Part shown: in pieces, positions 8,224 to 16,159 of the stretch | How the letters are laid out: each line of letters opens with the position of its first letter | How positions within the stretch are numbered: the first letter of the stretch is position 1 | NCBI GenBank assembly: GCA_036491755.1 | Contig: DASXBJ010000125.1 | Location: 1-37,944 of the forward strand | Direction of reading: 5' to 3' | Origin: DASXBJ01 sp036491755 | GTDB lineage: Bacteria; Chloroflexota; Dormibacteria; Dormibacterales; Dormibacteraceae | DNA length: 37,944 nucleotides | Made by a program: the position numbers and the translations under genes | Notes under the pieces: model-generated | The model's input: the letters and a program-made list of their open reading frames with translations, nothing else | Database searches by the model: none | Told to the model about the DNA's origin: nothing

Positions 8224-9063
8224 CTAGCCCAGCTGTTTCTGAATCGCCTGGATGGAGGTCGCCGAGCAAACGGCCGCCGGCATGTTGCCGGTCGTGTCGC
8301 AGACGGCGGCGGTGATCAGGTTGGCCGCCCCGAGGATTGCCTTGGCCTGCGGCGTCGAAGGGTCGGACAGCGCTGTCGCGATCGCCTGCCAGCTCATCCC
8401 GGCCAGGATGTCCGGCAAATACATCGCGCCCTCCGACTCGAAGCGGTTGCCCACGTCGATGAAAGGTATCGACCCGCCGGTGTCGTACTGGCTGATGAGC
8501 GCCTGCTGCGCCGCGGTCGGTGACTCCAGCGGGTTCTGGTTGCGGTCGCTGGCCTCCACGGACTCGAAATCGATGTACTGGCTGGTGTATGTCGAGCCAT
8601 GAAAGGTGAAGGTCGGCGTGTTCGGATAGATGTCGGTCGAAGAGGAGCTGGTGGTCTGGAGACCCGAGAACACACCGAACCGCGAGAGCGCAACGATCAA
8701 GGGCCAGCGCTGGGCCGCGCAGTAAGGACAGAACTCGGCGCCGTAGTAGAGAACCGCCGGCTTGCCCGTCGGACCTGTCAGCGGCGACGCGGAGATCTTC
8801 TTGAACCGGTTGTTGGCCGAGCCCGCGCCCACGGAATCGAGCTCGGTGGCCGGGATGCCGGCCAGCTGCGCGACCACCTGCTGCGTGGCGTCGACGGCGA
8901 GCGGCTTGGGCGGCAGGGGCGTCGTGTACCAGCGGATGACCAGGAATGCGACGACCAGGACGGCGATCCCACCCACCACTGCCGCGGGGACGATCCACGA
9001 TGGCGTGTTCGAGACGGGCTTGCGCAATTGCGCTGCCCGTTTGGCGTTAGGGCGACGGCTCAT
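8224..9063 (-). CDS. DUF929-type membrane-anchored thioredoxin-like protein
   Basis: A 279-residue protein with a short basic cytoplasmic tail, one membrane helix at about 23-44, and an extracytoplasmic domain containing GAEFCPYCAAQRW (C112 and C115), a CxxC thioredoxin-type active site. The overall sequence matches what I know of the DUF929 family, thioredoxin-like proteins often found with VKOR. It probably introduces or shuffles disulfides in exported proteins and is reoxidised by the VKOR product just downstream. The ATG at 9063 shares a base with the TGA of the upstream membrane-protein gene (TGATG), so translation is probably coupled. A reading frame continuing further upstream in the same phase is only antisense-free shadow sequence. 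Confidence 0.88.
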   Translation of the reverse strand: MSRRPNAKRAAQLRKPVSNTPSWIVPAAVVGGIAVLVVAFLVIRWYTTPLPPKPLAVDATQQVVAQLAGIPATELDSVGAGSANNRFKKISASPLTGPTGKPAVLYYGAEFCPYCAAQRWPLIVALSRFGVFSGLQTTSSSSTDIYPNTPTFTFHGSTYTSQYIDFESVEASDRNQNPLESPTAAQQALISQYDTGGSIPFIDVGNRFESEGAMYLPDILAGMSWQAIATALSDPSTPQAKAILGAANLITAAVCDTTGNMPAAVCSATSIQAIQKQLG

Positions 9064-10454
9064 CAGGCTCCCCGGGTGATCGGCTGCGCCAGGATCCACA
9101 GGCTTGTCATCGTGTACATGACCATCAGGAGCAGCATCGGGTACTGGCTGAGCAGCGCGCGCTCGGCGGAACGGAATCGCTCGCCGGCTCGCAGGTGGGC
9201 GAGGTAGACGGCGATCACGTGGCCGAGGACGATGAGCACCACCTGCGCGTACCAGACGGTCGCTGCCTGCGCCAGCGCGAAGCTCGGCTTGAGGTTCGCC
9301 ACCGCGGGCCACAGGTGCCACCCGCGCGCCAGCGGGTCGTTGAGCAGCGGGATGATGCCCTGCGACTGGACCATCACGTAGCTGTAGTTGTGGGCCGCGT
9401 TGTAGACCAGCGCGATCGGCACCAGCGTTAGCGCAAACGCGGTGATCGTCGCCGTGACGTCCACCTTGCGCTTGCCGAAGTACATGACCATCTCCATGAA
9501 CGCGATGAACACCAGCAGGAAGAGTCCGCTGATCAGCAGCAGGCCCAGCGTGCGGGCGAAGAAGGAGCCAAGCACCCCCATCGGGAGCCAGATCGGCTTG
9601 ATGGCGATGGTGAACTCCTGCCATGGCTGCGTGGCGAGGACGCCGTCGAAGGCCAGCGTGCTGAGCATCAGGATGACGAATACGACCCGATCCCAACCGC
9701 TGGGCGCCGGCTTGAGCAGGCCCACGCCCCACGGGCGCAGGTACACGGCGACCACGTTGCCCGCTGCATCGCGTTCCGCCTCGACAGGTCCGAACCTGCC
9801 GACGATGTCGAAGAGAACGGTGAAAGCCTCGCAGTGCGACAGCCACGCGTCGCGGCCGAACAGAAACATGCCGGCCAGCGTGATCGCCGAGTAAACGAGT
9901 GCCGCGATCGCGACCATCACCGGGATGCTCGCGATGCCGCTGGTGAGCTCGAGGCACGCGAACGAGAGGTAGAAGAACGCAGCGGCCCACACCCCAACCT
10001 CGGGCAGGGTCCACGCCGGCTTGATCGGCACGAGCCGTGTGACCGCGTCGTAGATCGCCGCCCAGGGGTTGAGCAGGTACCACAGGTTGCCGACGAGCCC
10101 GCTCACGATCACAGTCGCGGCCCAGAAGTAGATCCAGGTCAGGTATTCCGCGGGGTTCAGCTCAGGCTTGCGCGACCCGAGCAGGCCGGCAATCACGATC
10201 ACCGCGAGCGCCGCGACCCCGATCACACCCCCGGCGATGCGCGGCCACCGCGAGCGGGCAAGCGGCAGCAGGGCCGGCGCCTCTCGGCGCGGGTATGCAA
10301 CGGCCTTCGCGCCCACCTGGTCGCCGGTGAACAGAACGACGAGGACGAACGAGATGACGACCACGCCCGCCGCCGCATATAGATAGAGCGCGAGCGAGAT
10401 CGGGAGGTCGTACCGGACCCCGAAACCGTGGAGGACGATGCTTGTCAACAGCAT
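9063..10454 (-). CDS. Polytopic membrane protein of unknown function (resembles proteins annotated as fenitrothion hydrolase)
   Basis: A 463-residue integral membrane protein with about eleven or twelve hydrophobic segments. It begins MLLTSIVLHGFGVRYDLPI; an N-terminal HG-x5-DLPI pattern is common in actinobacterial membrane proteins that databases often label fenitrothion hydrolase. I give that from memory, and the label itself is doubtful as a function. Histidines sit in or next to helices, for example WLSHCEAFTVLFD and NAAHNYSYVM, and could bind metal or heme. The ATG at 10454 overlaps the TGA of the cupredoxin gene, and its own TGA overlaps the start of the DUF929 gene, so the three are almost certainly co-translated. 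Enzyme, transporter and redox partner are all possible. Confidence 0.75.
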   Translation of the reverse strand: MLLTSIVLHGFGVRYDLPISLALYLYAAAGVVVISFVLVVLFTGDQVGAKAVAYPRREAPALLPLARSRWPRIAGGVIGVAALAVIVIAGLLGSRKPELNPAEYLTWIYFWAATVIVSGLVGNLWYLLNPWAAIYDAVTRLVPIKPAWTLPEVGVWAAAFFYLSFACLELTSGIASIPVMVAIAALVYSAITLAGMFLFGRDAWLSHCEAFTVLFDIVGRFGPVEAERDAAGNVVAVYLRPWGVGLLKPAPSGWDRVVFVILMLSTLAFDGVLATQPWQEFTIAIKPIWLPMGVLGSFFARTLGLLLISGLFLLVFIAFMEMVMYFGKRKVDVTATITAFALTLVPIALVYNAAHNYSYVMVQSQGIIPLLNDPLARGWHLWPAVANLKPSFALAQAATVWYAQVVLIVLGHVIAVYLAHLRAGERFRSAERALLSQYPMLLLMVMYTMTSLWILAQPITRGA

Positions 10455-10810
10455 CACGTGACCACCAGCTGGCCGAGATGCGTGCTTGTCGACTCCCACT
10501 CGATTTCGAACGAACCGGTGTTGATGGCCTTGAACGTGTGGCTGGTCACCTGTCCCGCCGTGCAATTGAAATGGATGTCGTAGCCGTGCAGGTGCACCTC
10601 TCCGGTCGTGTCGCTTGTGATGTTGATGGTGACCGTGTCGTTCCGATGCGCCGTCAAATCACTCGGCGACATCGAAGAGGCGGCGGTCACCGTCACGTCG
10701 ATGGTGCGGTTCTGCCCGCCTGGATTTTGATTGGCGTAGATGAGGTAGCCGCCGACGGCGACGAACGCCACGAGCACGACGGCCACGATGATCAGACGAG
10801 TCCGGCTCAT
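10454..10810 (-). CDS. Small membrane-anchored cupredoxin-like protein
   Basis: A 118-residue protein: one N-terminal membrane helix (about 6-26) and an extracytoplasmic beta-rich domain. The domain carries EVHLHGYDIHFNC with H73, H75, H80 and C83, and ends in a strand containing H111. This resembles cupredoxin-like domains (plastocyanin/EfeO-type), and histidines and cysteine are available for copper, although a canonical C-terminal Cys-His-Met ligand loop is not obvious. It is preceded by a very strong ribosome binding site, AAAGGAGG at about 10817-10824, and overlaps the next gene by one base. It may deliver electrons or copper to the following membrane protein; this is inferred. Confidence 0.8.
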   Translation of the reverse strand: MSRTRLIIVAVVLVAFVAVGGYLIYANQNPGGQNRTIDVTVTAASSMSPSDLTAHRNDTVTINITSDTTGEVHLHGYDIHFNCTAGQVTSHTFKAINTGSFEIEWESTSTHLGQLVVT

Positions 10811-10835
10811 TGAATTCCTCCTTTATTGCGAGCGC

Positions 10836-10854
10836 TCCCGGCGGGGCGCCGGGA
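10836..10854 (-). terminator. Hairpin between the 209-residue membrane protein gene and the cupredoxin gene
   Basis: A perfect 7-bp stem (TCCCGGC/GCCGGGA) with a 5-base loop directly after the TGA at 10855-10857. It lacks a strong T-tract, so it may act as an attenuator or an mRNA-stability element separating the upstream genes from the cupredoxin-VKOR set rather than as a full terminator. Confidence 0.45.
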
Positions 10855-11484
10855 TCAGCGAGAGCTGAGACGCAAGGAGGACGGTGGCCCGCGTCGCGTG
10901 AGCGGCGTATCCGCAACAGGAACCAGCAGCAGTGTGGCGCGGTAGGGATCGAAGACCTGGGCGCCGGCGGTGAAGAACCTATCCGGTTCTGGAGCCGGAA
11001 CCCAGGATGCGCGGATGAGCGTGATGGCCGAGCCGAGTCTCGCCATGAGCCAACGCAGCGCGAGCGCGGCGGCCATGGCGACCGGCAGCTGGCCCAGCGT
11101 GCCCCAGAGCAGCAGCACGAGAAGGGAGGGTTGGACGGCGCCGGCGGCAGCCGACTCGACCAGCTCCTGGCCCGTGAACACGGCGAGCTGGATCGTGAAC
11201 ATGGCCGCGACCAGGCGCGCGTACGAGGGCATTGAGCGGTCCGGCGTCAGGGGGCCACCGCTGAGCACGCGCGCGAGCGCGACCACAAATACGCCGGCGA
11301 TGGCCACCGCGCCCAACGCACCGACTCCTGTCTTGGCCAGCGTCGGGAAGTACGCGTGGGCGCCCGCCGCCTGGACCTGCTGCGCCGCGGCGCCGAAGCG
11401 GAGCTGGTAGACCAGCAGATGGCCGGCCTGCGAACCGAGCACCGCCAGCGCCACGAACACGAGCCAGACCCGCCTGCCGCTCAC
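10855..11484 (-). CDS. Uncharacterised integral membrane protein
   Basis: A 209-residue protein with about four hydrophobic helices (near 5-25, 55-70, 88-110 and 120-145) and a hydrophilic C-terminal tail of about 55 residues. I do not recognise a family. Short motifs such as SQAGHLLVYQLRFG near the N-terminus resemble those of small actinobacterial membrane proteins found beside cupredoxin genes, but I cannot name them. It starts at the GTG at 11484, 31 bases after the K+ channel-like gene, and lies on the same strand as the cupredoxin-to-VKOR set, with a hairpin between. Its job may be tied to that module, but nothing in the sequence proves it. Confidence 0.65.
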   Translation of the reverse strand: MSGRRVWLVFVALAVLGSQAGHLLVYQLRFGAAAQQVQAAGAHAYFPTLAKTGVGALGAVAIAGVFVVALARVLSGGPLTPDRSMPSYARLVAAMFTIQLAVFTGQELVESAAAGAVQPSLLVLLLWGTLGQLPVAMAAALALRWLMARLGSAITLIRASWVPAPEPDRFFTAGAQVFDPYRATLLLVPVADTPLTRRGPPSSLRLSSR

Positions 11485-11515
11485 GGGACTCGATGATAGG
11501 GGGCGCCCCGTGCGG

Positions 11516-12610
11516 CTAGCGCAGGGACGCTCCGGGCGCGGATCCCTCCCAGGCGGTCGTCTCCCAGTTGTCCTTGCGCCCGTCGAGCGGCATCCACGGC
11601 GGCATCTCCATGAGCAGCGCGTGGCTCAGCGCGTGGGCGTACGGCTCGTAGCCCTTGCGCAGGCTCACGAGGCGCTCGCGAAACACGGCCGGGTCGACCG
11701 TGATACCGGCCAGCGTGAGCGCGGCGAGGATGGCCTCGAACTCCGGCTCTGACATGCGGTCCACATCGTGAAAATGAGGCGCCGCGCGAAGCACCTGGCT
11801 CAGGTCGCCCAGCGCGTGACGGCCGATCGCATAGACGCGGCGCGCCTGCCAGGTCTTGCCTTCGGCCTTGGCCGCCTGCCACAGCGCCGCGAAATCCATG
11901 ATCGCCGTCAGGGCGGCCAGCCAGGACTGGTTCTCGTGCTGCGAGCGGAAGTAGCTCAGGACCTGGTAGGAGAGGTGGCTTTCGAGCAGCTCCGCGGTCC
12001 ACTCCTCCCAGCGGGTCATCAAGGGCCGCAGCTCCTCCATCGCGCCCGAGGCGGCGGCGCGCCGCCACAGCTCGCCCGCGCTGGGCGGCGAGCCGCACCA
12101 TTCGTCCAGCATCGAGATCGCGATCTCCCGGCGCGAGAAGCTCTGATAGAGGACCGGCAGGTACGAGATGAGGATCGCGAGGAAGCCGAAGCCGGTGCCG
12201 GCCTCCACCACGGTGACGAATCGCGCGAGGTCTGTCTTGGGGGTGAAGTCCCCGATCCCGAGCGTCGTGAACGAGGTGCCGCTGACGTACAGGTTGTCCT
12301 GGCCGGACAGCGAGGCATCGAAGCCGGCCGCCCACAGGAGGAGGCCGAAACCGATGACCATGATCGTCCCCCACAGGACGAACAGGGCCAGCAGGGAGAT
12401 GGGGCCGTACCAGCTGAGAAACGTCTCCCGGCGGTCGCTGGGCGGCGCGCGGCGCGCAATCGCCGCCCACGGCATCCAGGTCACGCGGTAGAAGATCTTG
12501 GACACGCGCACGCCCGTCACGCGCCGGGGCAGGATGATCGTCTCAAACGCGTCTCGCAGCACGACGAACACGAGCAGGAGGCCGATCAATCCCGCGATGA
12601 GCTGGGCCAT
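11516..12610 (-). CDS. Potassium channel family protein (Ion_trans_2-type pore)
   Basis: A 364-residue protein with hydrophobic helices near 2-18, 70-94 and 131-155. Between the last two is a pore-loop motif, TTLGIGDF (115-122), which corresponds to the TVGYGD selectivity filter but with L and I in place of V and Y. The stretch FETIILPRRV after the first helix is typical of a family of bacterial two-helix-pore channel proteins. The C-terminal 200 residues are soluble, mostly helical and not a recognised RCK domain. The ATG at 12610 is used; a TTG lies just before it. The unusual filter leaves ion selectivity uncertain. It lies downstream of the ROK gene on the same strand. Confidence 0.8.
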   Translation of the reverse strand: MAQLIAGLIGLLLVFVVLRDAFETIILPRRVTGVRVSKIFYRVTWMPWAAIARRAPPSDRRETFLSWYGPISLLALFVLWGTIMVIGFGLLLWAAGFDASLSGQDNLYVSGTSFTTLGIGDFTPKTDLARFVTVVEAGTGFGFLAILISYLPVLYQSFSRREIAISMLDEWCGSPPSAGELWRRAAASGAMEELRPLMTRWEEWTAELLESHLSYQVLSYFRSQHENQSWLAALTAIMDFAALWQAAKAEGKTWQARRVYAIGRHALGDLSQVLRAAPHFHDVDRMSEPEFEAILAALTLAGITVDPAVFRERLVSLRKGYEPYAHALSHALLMEMPPWMPLDGRKDNWETTAWEGSAPGASLR

Positions 12611-12663
12611 CAACAGCGCATCAAACCACGATGTCGCGCAGGAAATTCACGCCGCCCGCGCCC

Positions 12664-13860
12664 CTAGACCGCGATGAGGCGCGCACTCGAAGCCTGCAGG
12701 GCGAGGGCCAGCGACCCGAGAAGCTCTGCCCTCTCCACGAACACCGCGGGCCGAACCTCGACGCTGGCGGCCGCCGCCTGCACCGCGTGGCGGCGAATGG
12801 ATTCGCGCATCGGCTGCAGCAGCACCTCGCCGGTCCTGCTGAGCAGCCCGCCGACGATCACGCGCTCCGGATTGATCAGGTTGCACAGGCCGGCGACCGC
12901 GACTCCGATCTCTCGTCCGGCGTCGGCCACGGCCCGCCGGCAGCGCACGTCGCCGCCCACCGCGAGCTCGACGATCTGCGACAGGTTCAGGAGCTCGCCC
13001 CCGACCGGACCGACGAGCTGCACGATGGCCGGACCTGCCGCCAGCGTTTCGAGACACCCACGATTGCCGCAGTAGCAGAGGGCGCCCGACTCGTCCATCG
13101 TCGTGTGGCCGATCTCACCCGCCGTCCCCGACGCTCCGCGCAGCAGGTGGCCGTCGATGACGATGCCGGCGCCGACGCCGGTCGCCGCCTTGATGTAGGC
13201 GAAGGTCGAGCAGTCTCGGCCGGCGCCCCACGTGAGCTCGGCGAGGGCGCCTAGGTTGGCGTCGTTCTCGATCTCCACCGGCATGCCCAGGCGAGCCTCC
13301 ATCTCGCTCGCGATCCGCAAACCGACCCAGCCGGGCAGGATGGTCGCGGAGCCGACGGTGCCGTGAACCCGATCGACCGGCCCGGGGATGCCGATCCCCG
13401 CGCCGACGACGGCTGTCCGCTCGACTTTCGTTTCGGCCAGGACCTCCGTCACCATGCGCGAGGACGCGTCAAGCGCCTGCTCGGCGTTGTGGTCCACGTC
13501 GATGTTGCAACTGCGCTCCCCGAGCACGTTGTGGGCCAGGTCGGCGATCGCCACCTGCACGTGGCTGTGCCCGAAATCGATGCCCGCCACGACCTGTGCC
13601 CGGCTCTGGAGGGCGAGCTGCACGCCGGGCCGGCCGCCACGCGCGGCGGGCGAGCCGGCGGCCACATCCCACACGAGGCCCGAGTCCTTCATCGCCGCGA
13701 TCAAAGTCGAGACGGTCGTGCGCGAGAGGCCGGTGGCGCGCGAGATCTCGGCCTGCGTCGCGTGGCCCTGCTCGCTCAGGACGCGCATCACGCGCTGCCG
13801 GTTGCGGTCGCGCAGCCAGCCGAGCGTCCCCTCTGCCGTCCTCTCCCCGTTCCTGCTCAT
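12664..13860 (-). CDS. ROK-family transcriptional repressor (XylR/NagC type)
   Basis: A 398-residue regulator. A winged helix-turn-helix lies at about 34-58 (TQAEISRATGLSRTTVSTLI). It is followed by a ROK sugar-kinase-like domain with GIDFG at 93-97, an IGIPGPVDR stretch, and the zinc site CYCGNRGC with cysteines at 262, 264 and 269 followed by LE. ROK repressors bind a sugar and release DNA. It is divergent from a xylose-type ABC operon, and the shared control region has a perfect inverted repeat, so it probably represses both directions until the sugar is present. The inducer could be xylose or another pentose or hexose; this is inferred from the transporter. Confidence 0.92.
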   Translation of the reverse strand: MSRNGERTAEGTLGWLRDRNRQRVMRVLSEQGHATQAEISRATGLSRTTVSTLIAAMKDSGLVWDVAAGSPAARGGRPGVQLALQSRAQVVAGIDFGHSHVQVAIADLAHNVLGERSCNIDVDHNAEQALDASSRMVTEVLAETKVERTAVVGAGIGIPGPVDRVHGTVGSATILPGWVGLRIASEMEARLGMPVEIENDANLGALAELTWGAGRDCSTFAYIKAATGVGAGIVIDGHLLRGASGTAGEIGHTTMDESGALCYCGNRGCLETLAAGPAIVQLVGPVGGELLNLSQIVELAVGGDVRCRRAVADAGREIGVAVAGLCNLINPERVIVGGLLSRTGEVLLQPMRESIRRHAVQAAAASVEVRPAVFVERAELLGSLALALQASSARLIAV

Positions 13861-13888
13861 CCCGGCACGCGAATCATGGCGACATCGC

Positions 13889-13967
13889 GGGGTTTGTCAA
13901 GAGCTCGGACAACATAGCGTTCACTTTCCGACGCAGCCTTGACAAACCCCCATGGCTGGGCCATGCT
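13889..13967. promoter_or_regulatory. Divergent promoter and probable ROK operator: 13-bp inverted repeat containing two -35 boxes
   Basis: The arms GGGGTTTGTCAAG (13889-13901) and CTTGACAAACCCC (13938-13950) are exact reverse complements separated by 36 bases. Each arm contains a perfect TTGACA: on the plus strand at 13939-13944, facing the transporter, and on the minus strand at 13900-13895, facing the ROK gene. Hexamers 17 bases downstream are weak -10 matches (CATGCT on plus, ATGATT on minus). A repressor bound to either arm would block the -35 of one promoter, and cooperative binding would block both. The left arm also pairs with GACAA at 13908-13912, a second, smaller palindrome. Confidence 0.7.
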
Positions 13968-14074
13968 CTCTCCGGCGTCTCTGAGTGGACCTGCTGCCGG
14001 CGCACTCTCGCCCCGGGGACTCTCGAGTACCGGGAAGAAGGCAGCGGGAAGAGAGAATCTGAGAGGTAGTGCGC

Positions 14075-15298
14075 ATGAAGTTAGCGAAGTCGGTACCCGC
14101 ATTCATGGTCGTGGGGGTCGCCCTCATGGCATGCGGCGGGTCAAGCACAGCAGGAACGTCCTCGCCGGCCACCGTTCCGTCGAGCCTGAGCATCAGCTCG
14201 TTCGACGTGAACTTCACGGCGATGTCGACGTTGAGCGCCCTGCACGGAGCCGGCAGCGGCCTCGTCGGGGTGATCCTTCCGGACACGACGTCGTCCACCC
14301 GGTACGTCAGCTTCGACCTGCCGTACCTGACGAAGGCCTTCCAGATGGCCGGATACAGCTCGTCTGAGTTCAAGATCGACAACGCCCAGGGCAGCGACGC
14401 CACCGAGCTCGCGCTCGCCCAGGCGGACATCACCCAGGGCGCGAAGGTCCTGGTGATGGACCCCCTCGACAGCACCGTCGGCACCCAGATCCAGGCCGCG
14501 GCCGCCGCGAAGGGCGTCAAGGTCATCAGCTATGACCGCGCCACCTTCACCGGCACCGCCACCTACTACGTCAGCTTCGACAACGTCCAGGTCGGCAAGC
14601 TGATCGGCCAGGGCTTCAAGGACTGCGTCACCGCATGGAACGTCGCCAACCCGCAGGTCTTCACGCTGAACGGCGGCGAGGACACCGACCCGAACGCGAT
14701 CGACTTCGCGAAGGGCTACAACTCCGTCGTCTGGGGCGACACCGTTCCCCAGGAGACGGTCGGCAAGACCGCCAACGGATACACCCTCGTCGGTGACCAG
14801 GTTGCCCTCGGTTGGGACAACGCGAAGGGTCAGGCCGTCTTCCAGCAGCAGTTCACGGCACACCCGAGCATCAACGCCACCATCGAGGCGAACGACGGGC
14901 TCGCCAACGCGGTGGTGACCGTTCTGAAGCAGAAGGGCGTCGCCGCCGGCAAGATCCCGACCACCGGACAGGACGCCAGTCTCGGCGGCATCGAGAACGT
15001 CCTCACCGGCTACCAGTGCGGCACGGTCTACAAGGCCGTCTACCTCGAGGCCCAGGACGCCGTCGCGCTCGCGACCATCCTGCGCGCCAACCTCACGCCG
15101 CCCAGCGCGCTCGTCAACAGCACCACCTCCCCCGCGGCAGGCAAGCCGGGCACCACGCAGCCCGCGTCGCTTCTCGTCCCGCTGTGGGTCGACAAGACGA
15201 AGGTCGCCTCGACCGTGATCAAGGACAACTTCGTCGACAAGACCGCTCTCTGCCAGGCTGTGACGGCTGCCGTCTGCACCGCCAACGGCATCTCGTAG
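14075..15298 (+). CDS. xylF: Xylose-type sugar ABC transporter substrate-binding lipoprotein
   Basis: A 407-residue binding protein. The signal peptide ends in ALMAC (lipobox, lipidated cysteine near residue 20) followed by a Ser/Thr-rich linker. The mature part is a type-I periplasmic binding fold with XylF-like signatures: LPDTTSSTRYVSFD, GVKVISYDRA, YYVSFDNVQVG, an EANDGLANAV segment and GQDASLGGIE. It would capture a pentose or similar sugar outside the membrane for the ATPase and permease encoded next. The ATG at 14075 has GAGAGG 8 bases upstream; the in-frame GTG at 14069 is too close to it. A strong hairpin follows the stop, probably lowering expression of the next genes relative to this one. 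Confidence 0.9.
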   Translation: MKLAKSVPAFMVVGVALMACGGSSTAGTSSPATVPSSLSISSFDVNFTAMSTLSALHGAGSGLVGVILPDTTSSTRYVSFDLPYLTKAFQMAGYSSSEFKIDNAQGSDATELALAQADITQGAKVLVMDPLDSTVGTQIQAAAAAKGVKVISYDRATFTGTATYYVSFDNVQVGKLIGQGFKDCVTAWNVANPQVFTLNGGEDTDPNAIDFAKGYNSVVWGDTVPQETVGKTANGYTLVGDQVALGWDNAKGQAVFQQQFTAHPSINATIEANDGLANAVVTVLKQKGVAAGKIPTTGQDASLGGIENVLTGYQCGTVYKAVYLEAQDAVALATILRANLTPPSALVNSTTSPAAGKPGTTQPASLLVPLWVDKTKVASTVIKDNFVDKTALCQAVTAAVCTANGIS

Positions 15299-15311
15299 TA
15301 GCAATTTGATG

Positions 15312-15352
15312 ATGCCGCCGCGCTTCGGGCGCGGCGGCATTCTTATTTCTCC
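15312..15352 (+). terminator. Strong hairpin with T-rich tail inside the sugar ABC operon (attenuating terminator)
   Basis: A 12-bp perfect stem (15312-15323 with 15329-15340), a 5-base TTCGG loop and the tail TCTTATTTCT. It lies 14 bases after the binding-protein stop and 28 bases before the ATPase start, so it looks like an intrinsic terminator that some transcripts read through, giving more binding protein than membrane components. Confidence 0.8.
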
Positions 15353-15367
15353 TCCACAATTGACGCG

Positions 15368-16159
15368 GTGGCGCAGGTGACGGCAGACTCACCCTCCTCC
15401 GGCGAAGCGCTGCTCCAGGTGCGGGGCCTGGACAAGCACTTCGGCGCGGTGCAGGCTCTCTACAAGGTCGACCTCGACCTTCCCGCCGGCCAGGTGACCG
15501 CGCTGTGCGGTGACAACGGCGCCGGCAAGTCGGTCCTCACCAAGTGCATTTCCGGCGTCTATGCCCCCGACCACGGCCAGATCTTGTGGGAGGGGCAGCC
15601 CGTCCACATCCGCACCACGCGCGACGCGTCGCGTCTCGGCATCGAGACCGTGTACCAGGACCTCGCCCTGTGCGACAACCTCGACATCGTCCAGAACATG
15701 TTCCTGGGCAGGGAGAAGCTGCGGAACAGGCTGCTGGACGAGGACGAGATGGAGCGCGAAGCGGCCAAGACGCTCGCGAGCTTGCGGGTCACGACCGTGC
15801 GGTCGATCCGCCAGCCGGTGGCGTCGCTGTCCGGCGGTCAGCGCCAGTCGGTCGCCGTGGCGAAGGCCGTCATGTGGAACTCCAAGCTCGTGATCATGGA
15901 CGAGCCCACCGCCGCCCTCGGCGTGAACCAGACCAGGATGGTGCTGGACCTGCTGAGGCGGCTGCGCGACCGCGGCCTCGCGGTGATGATGATCTCGCAC
16001 AACCTGAACGACGTGTTCGAGGTGTCCGACCGCATCGCGGTCCTCTACCTCGGGCGAATGGTCATCCAGGACCAGACCAGCGCCTTCGACCGCCAGAGCG
16101 TCGTCGAGTACATGACCACCGGTGGCCAGCGCCGGGCAAGCGGACAGGCGAGCGCCTGA
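15368..16159 (+). CDS. Sugar ABC transporter ATP-binding protein, single ATPase domain
   Basis: A 263-residue ATPase with Walker A GDNGAGKS, the signature LSGGQRQ, Walker B LVIMDEPTAAL and the switch histidine in MMISHNL. Unlike E. coli XylG or RbsA, which carry two fused ATPase domains, this has only one and is probably a homodimer, like the FrcA-type ATPases. It energises uptake of the sugar bound by the upstream XylF-like protein. The start is the GTG at 15368, with no good ribosome binding site visible. Its TGA overlaps the ATG of the permease gene (TGATG), so the two are coupled. Confidence 0.92.
   Translation: MAQVTADSPSSGEALLQVRGLDKHFGAVQALYKVDLDLPAGQVTALCGDNGAGKSVLTKCISGVYAPDHGQILWEGQPVHIRTTRDASRLGIETVYQDLALCDNLDIVQNMFLGREKLRNRLLDEDEMEREAAKTLASLRVTTVRSIRQPVASLSGGQRQSVAVAKAVMWNSKLVIMDEPTAALGVNQTRMVLDLLRRLRDRGLAVMMISHNLNDVFEVSDRIAVLYLGRMVIQDQTSAFDRQSVVEYMTTGGQRRASGQASA

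Noticed and set aside
14141..15340. Long minus-strand open frame over the xylF gene
   Set aside because: Mirror of the real gene in high-GC DNA; Val/Gly/Asp/Leu-rich translation without a recognisable domain, and the terminator hairpin lies inside it.
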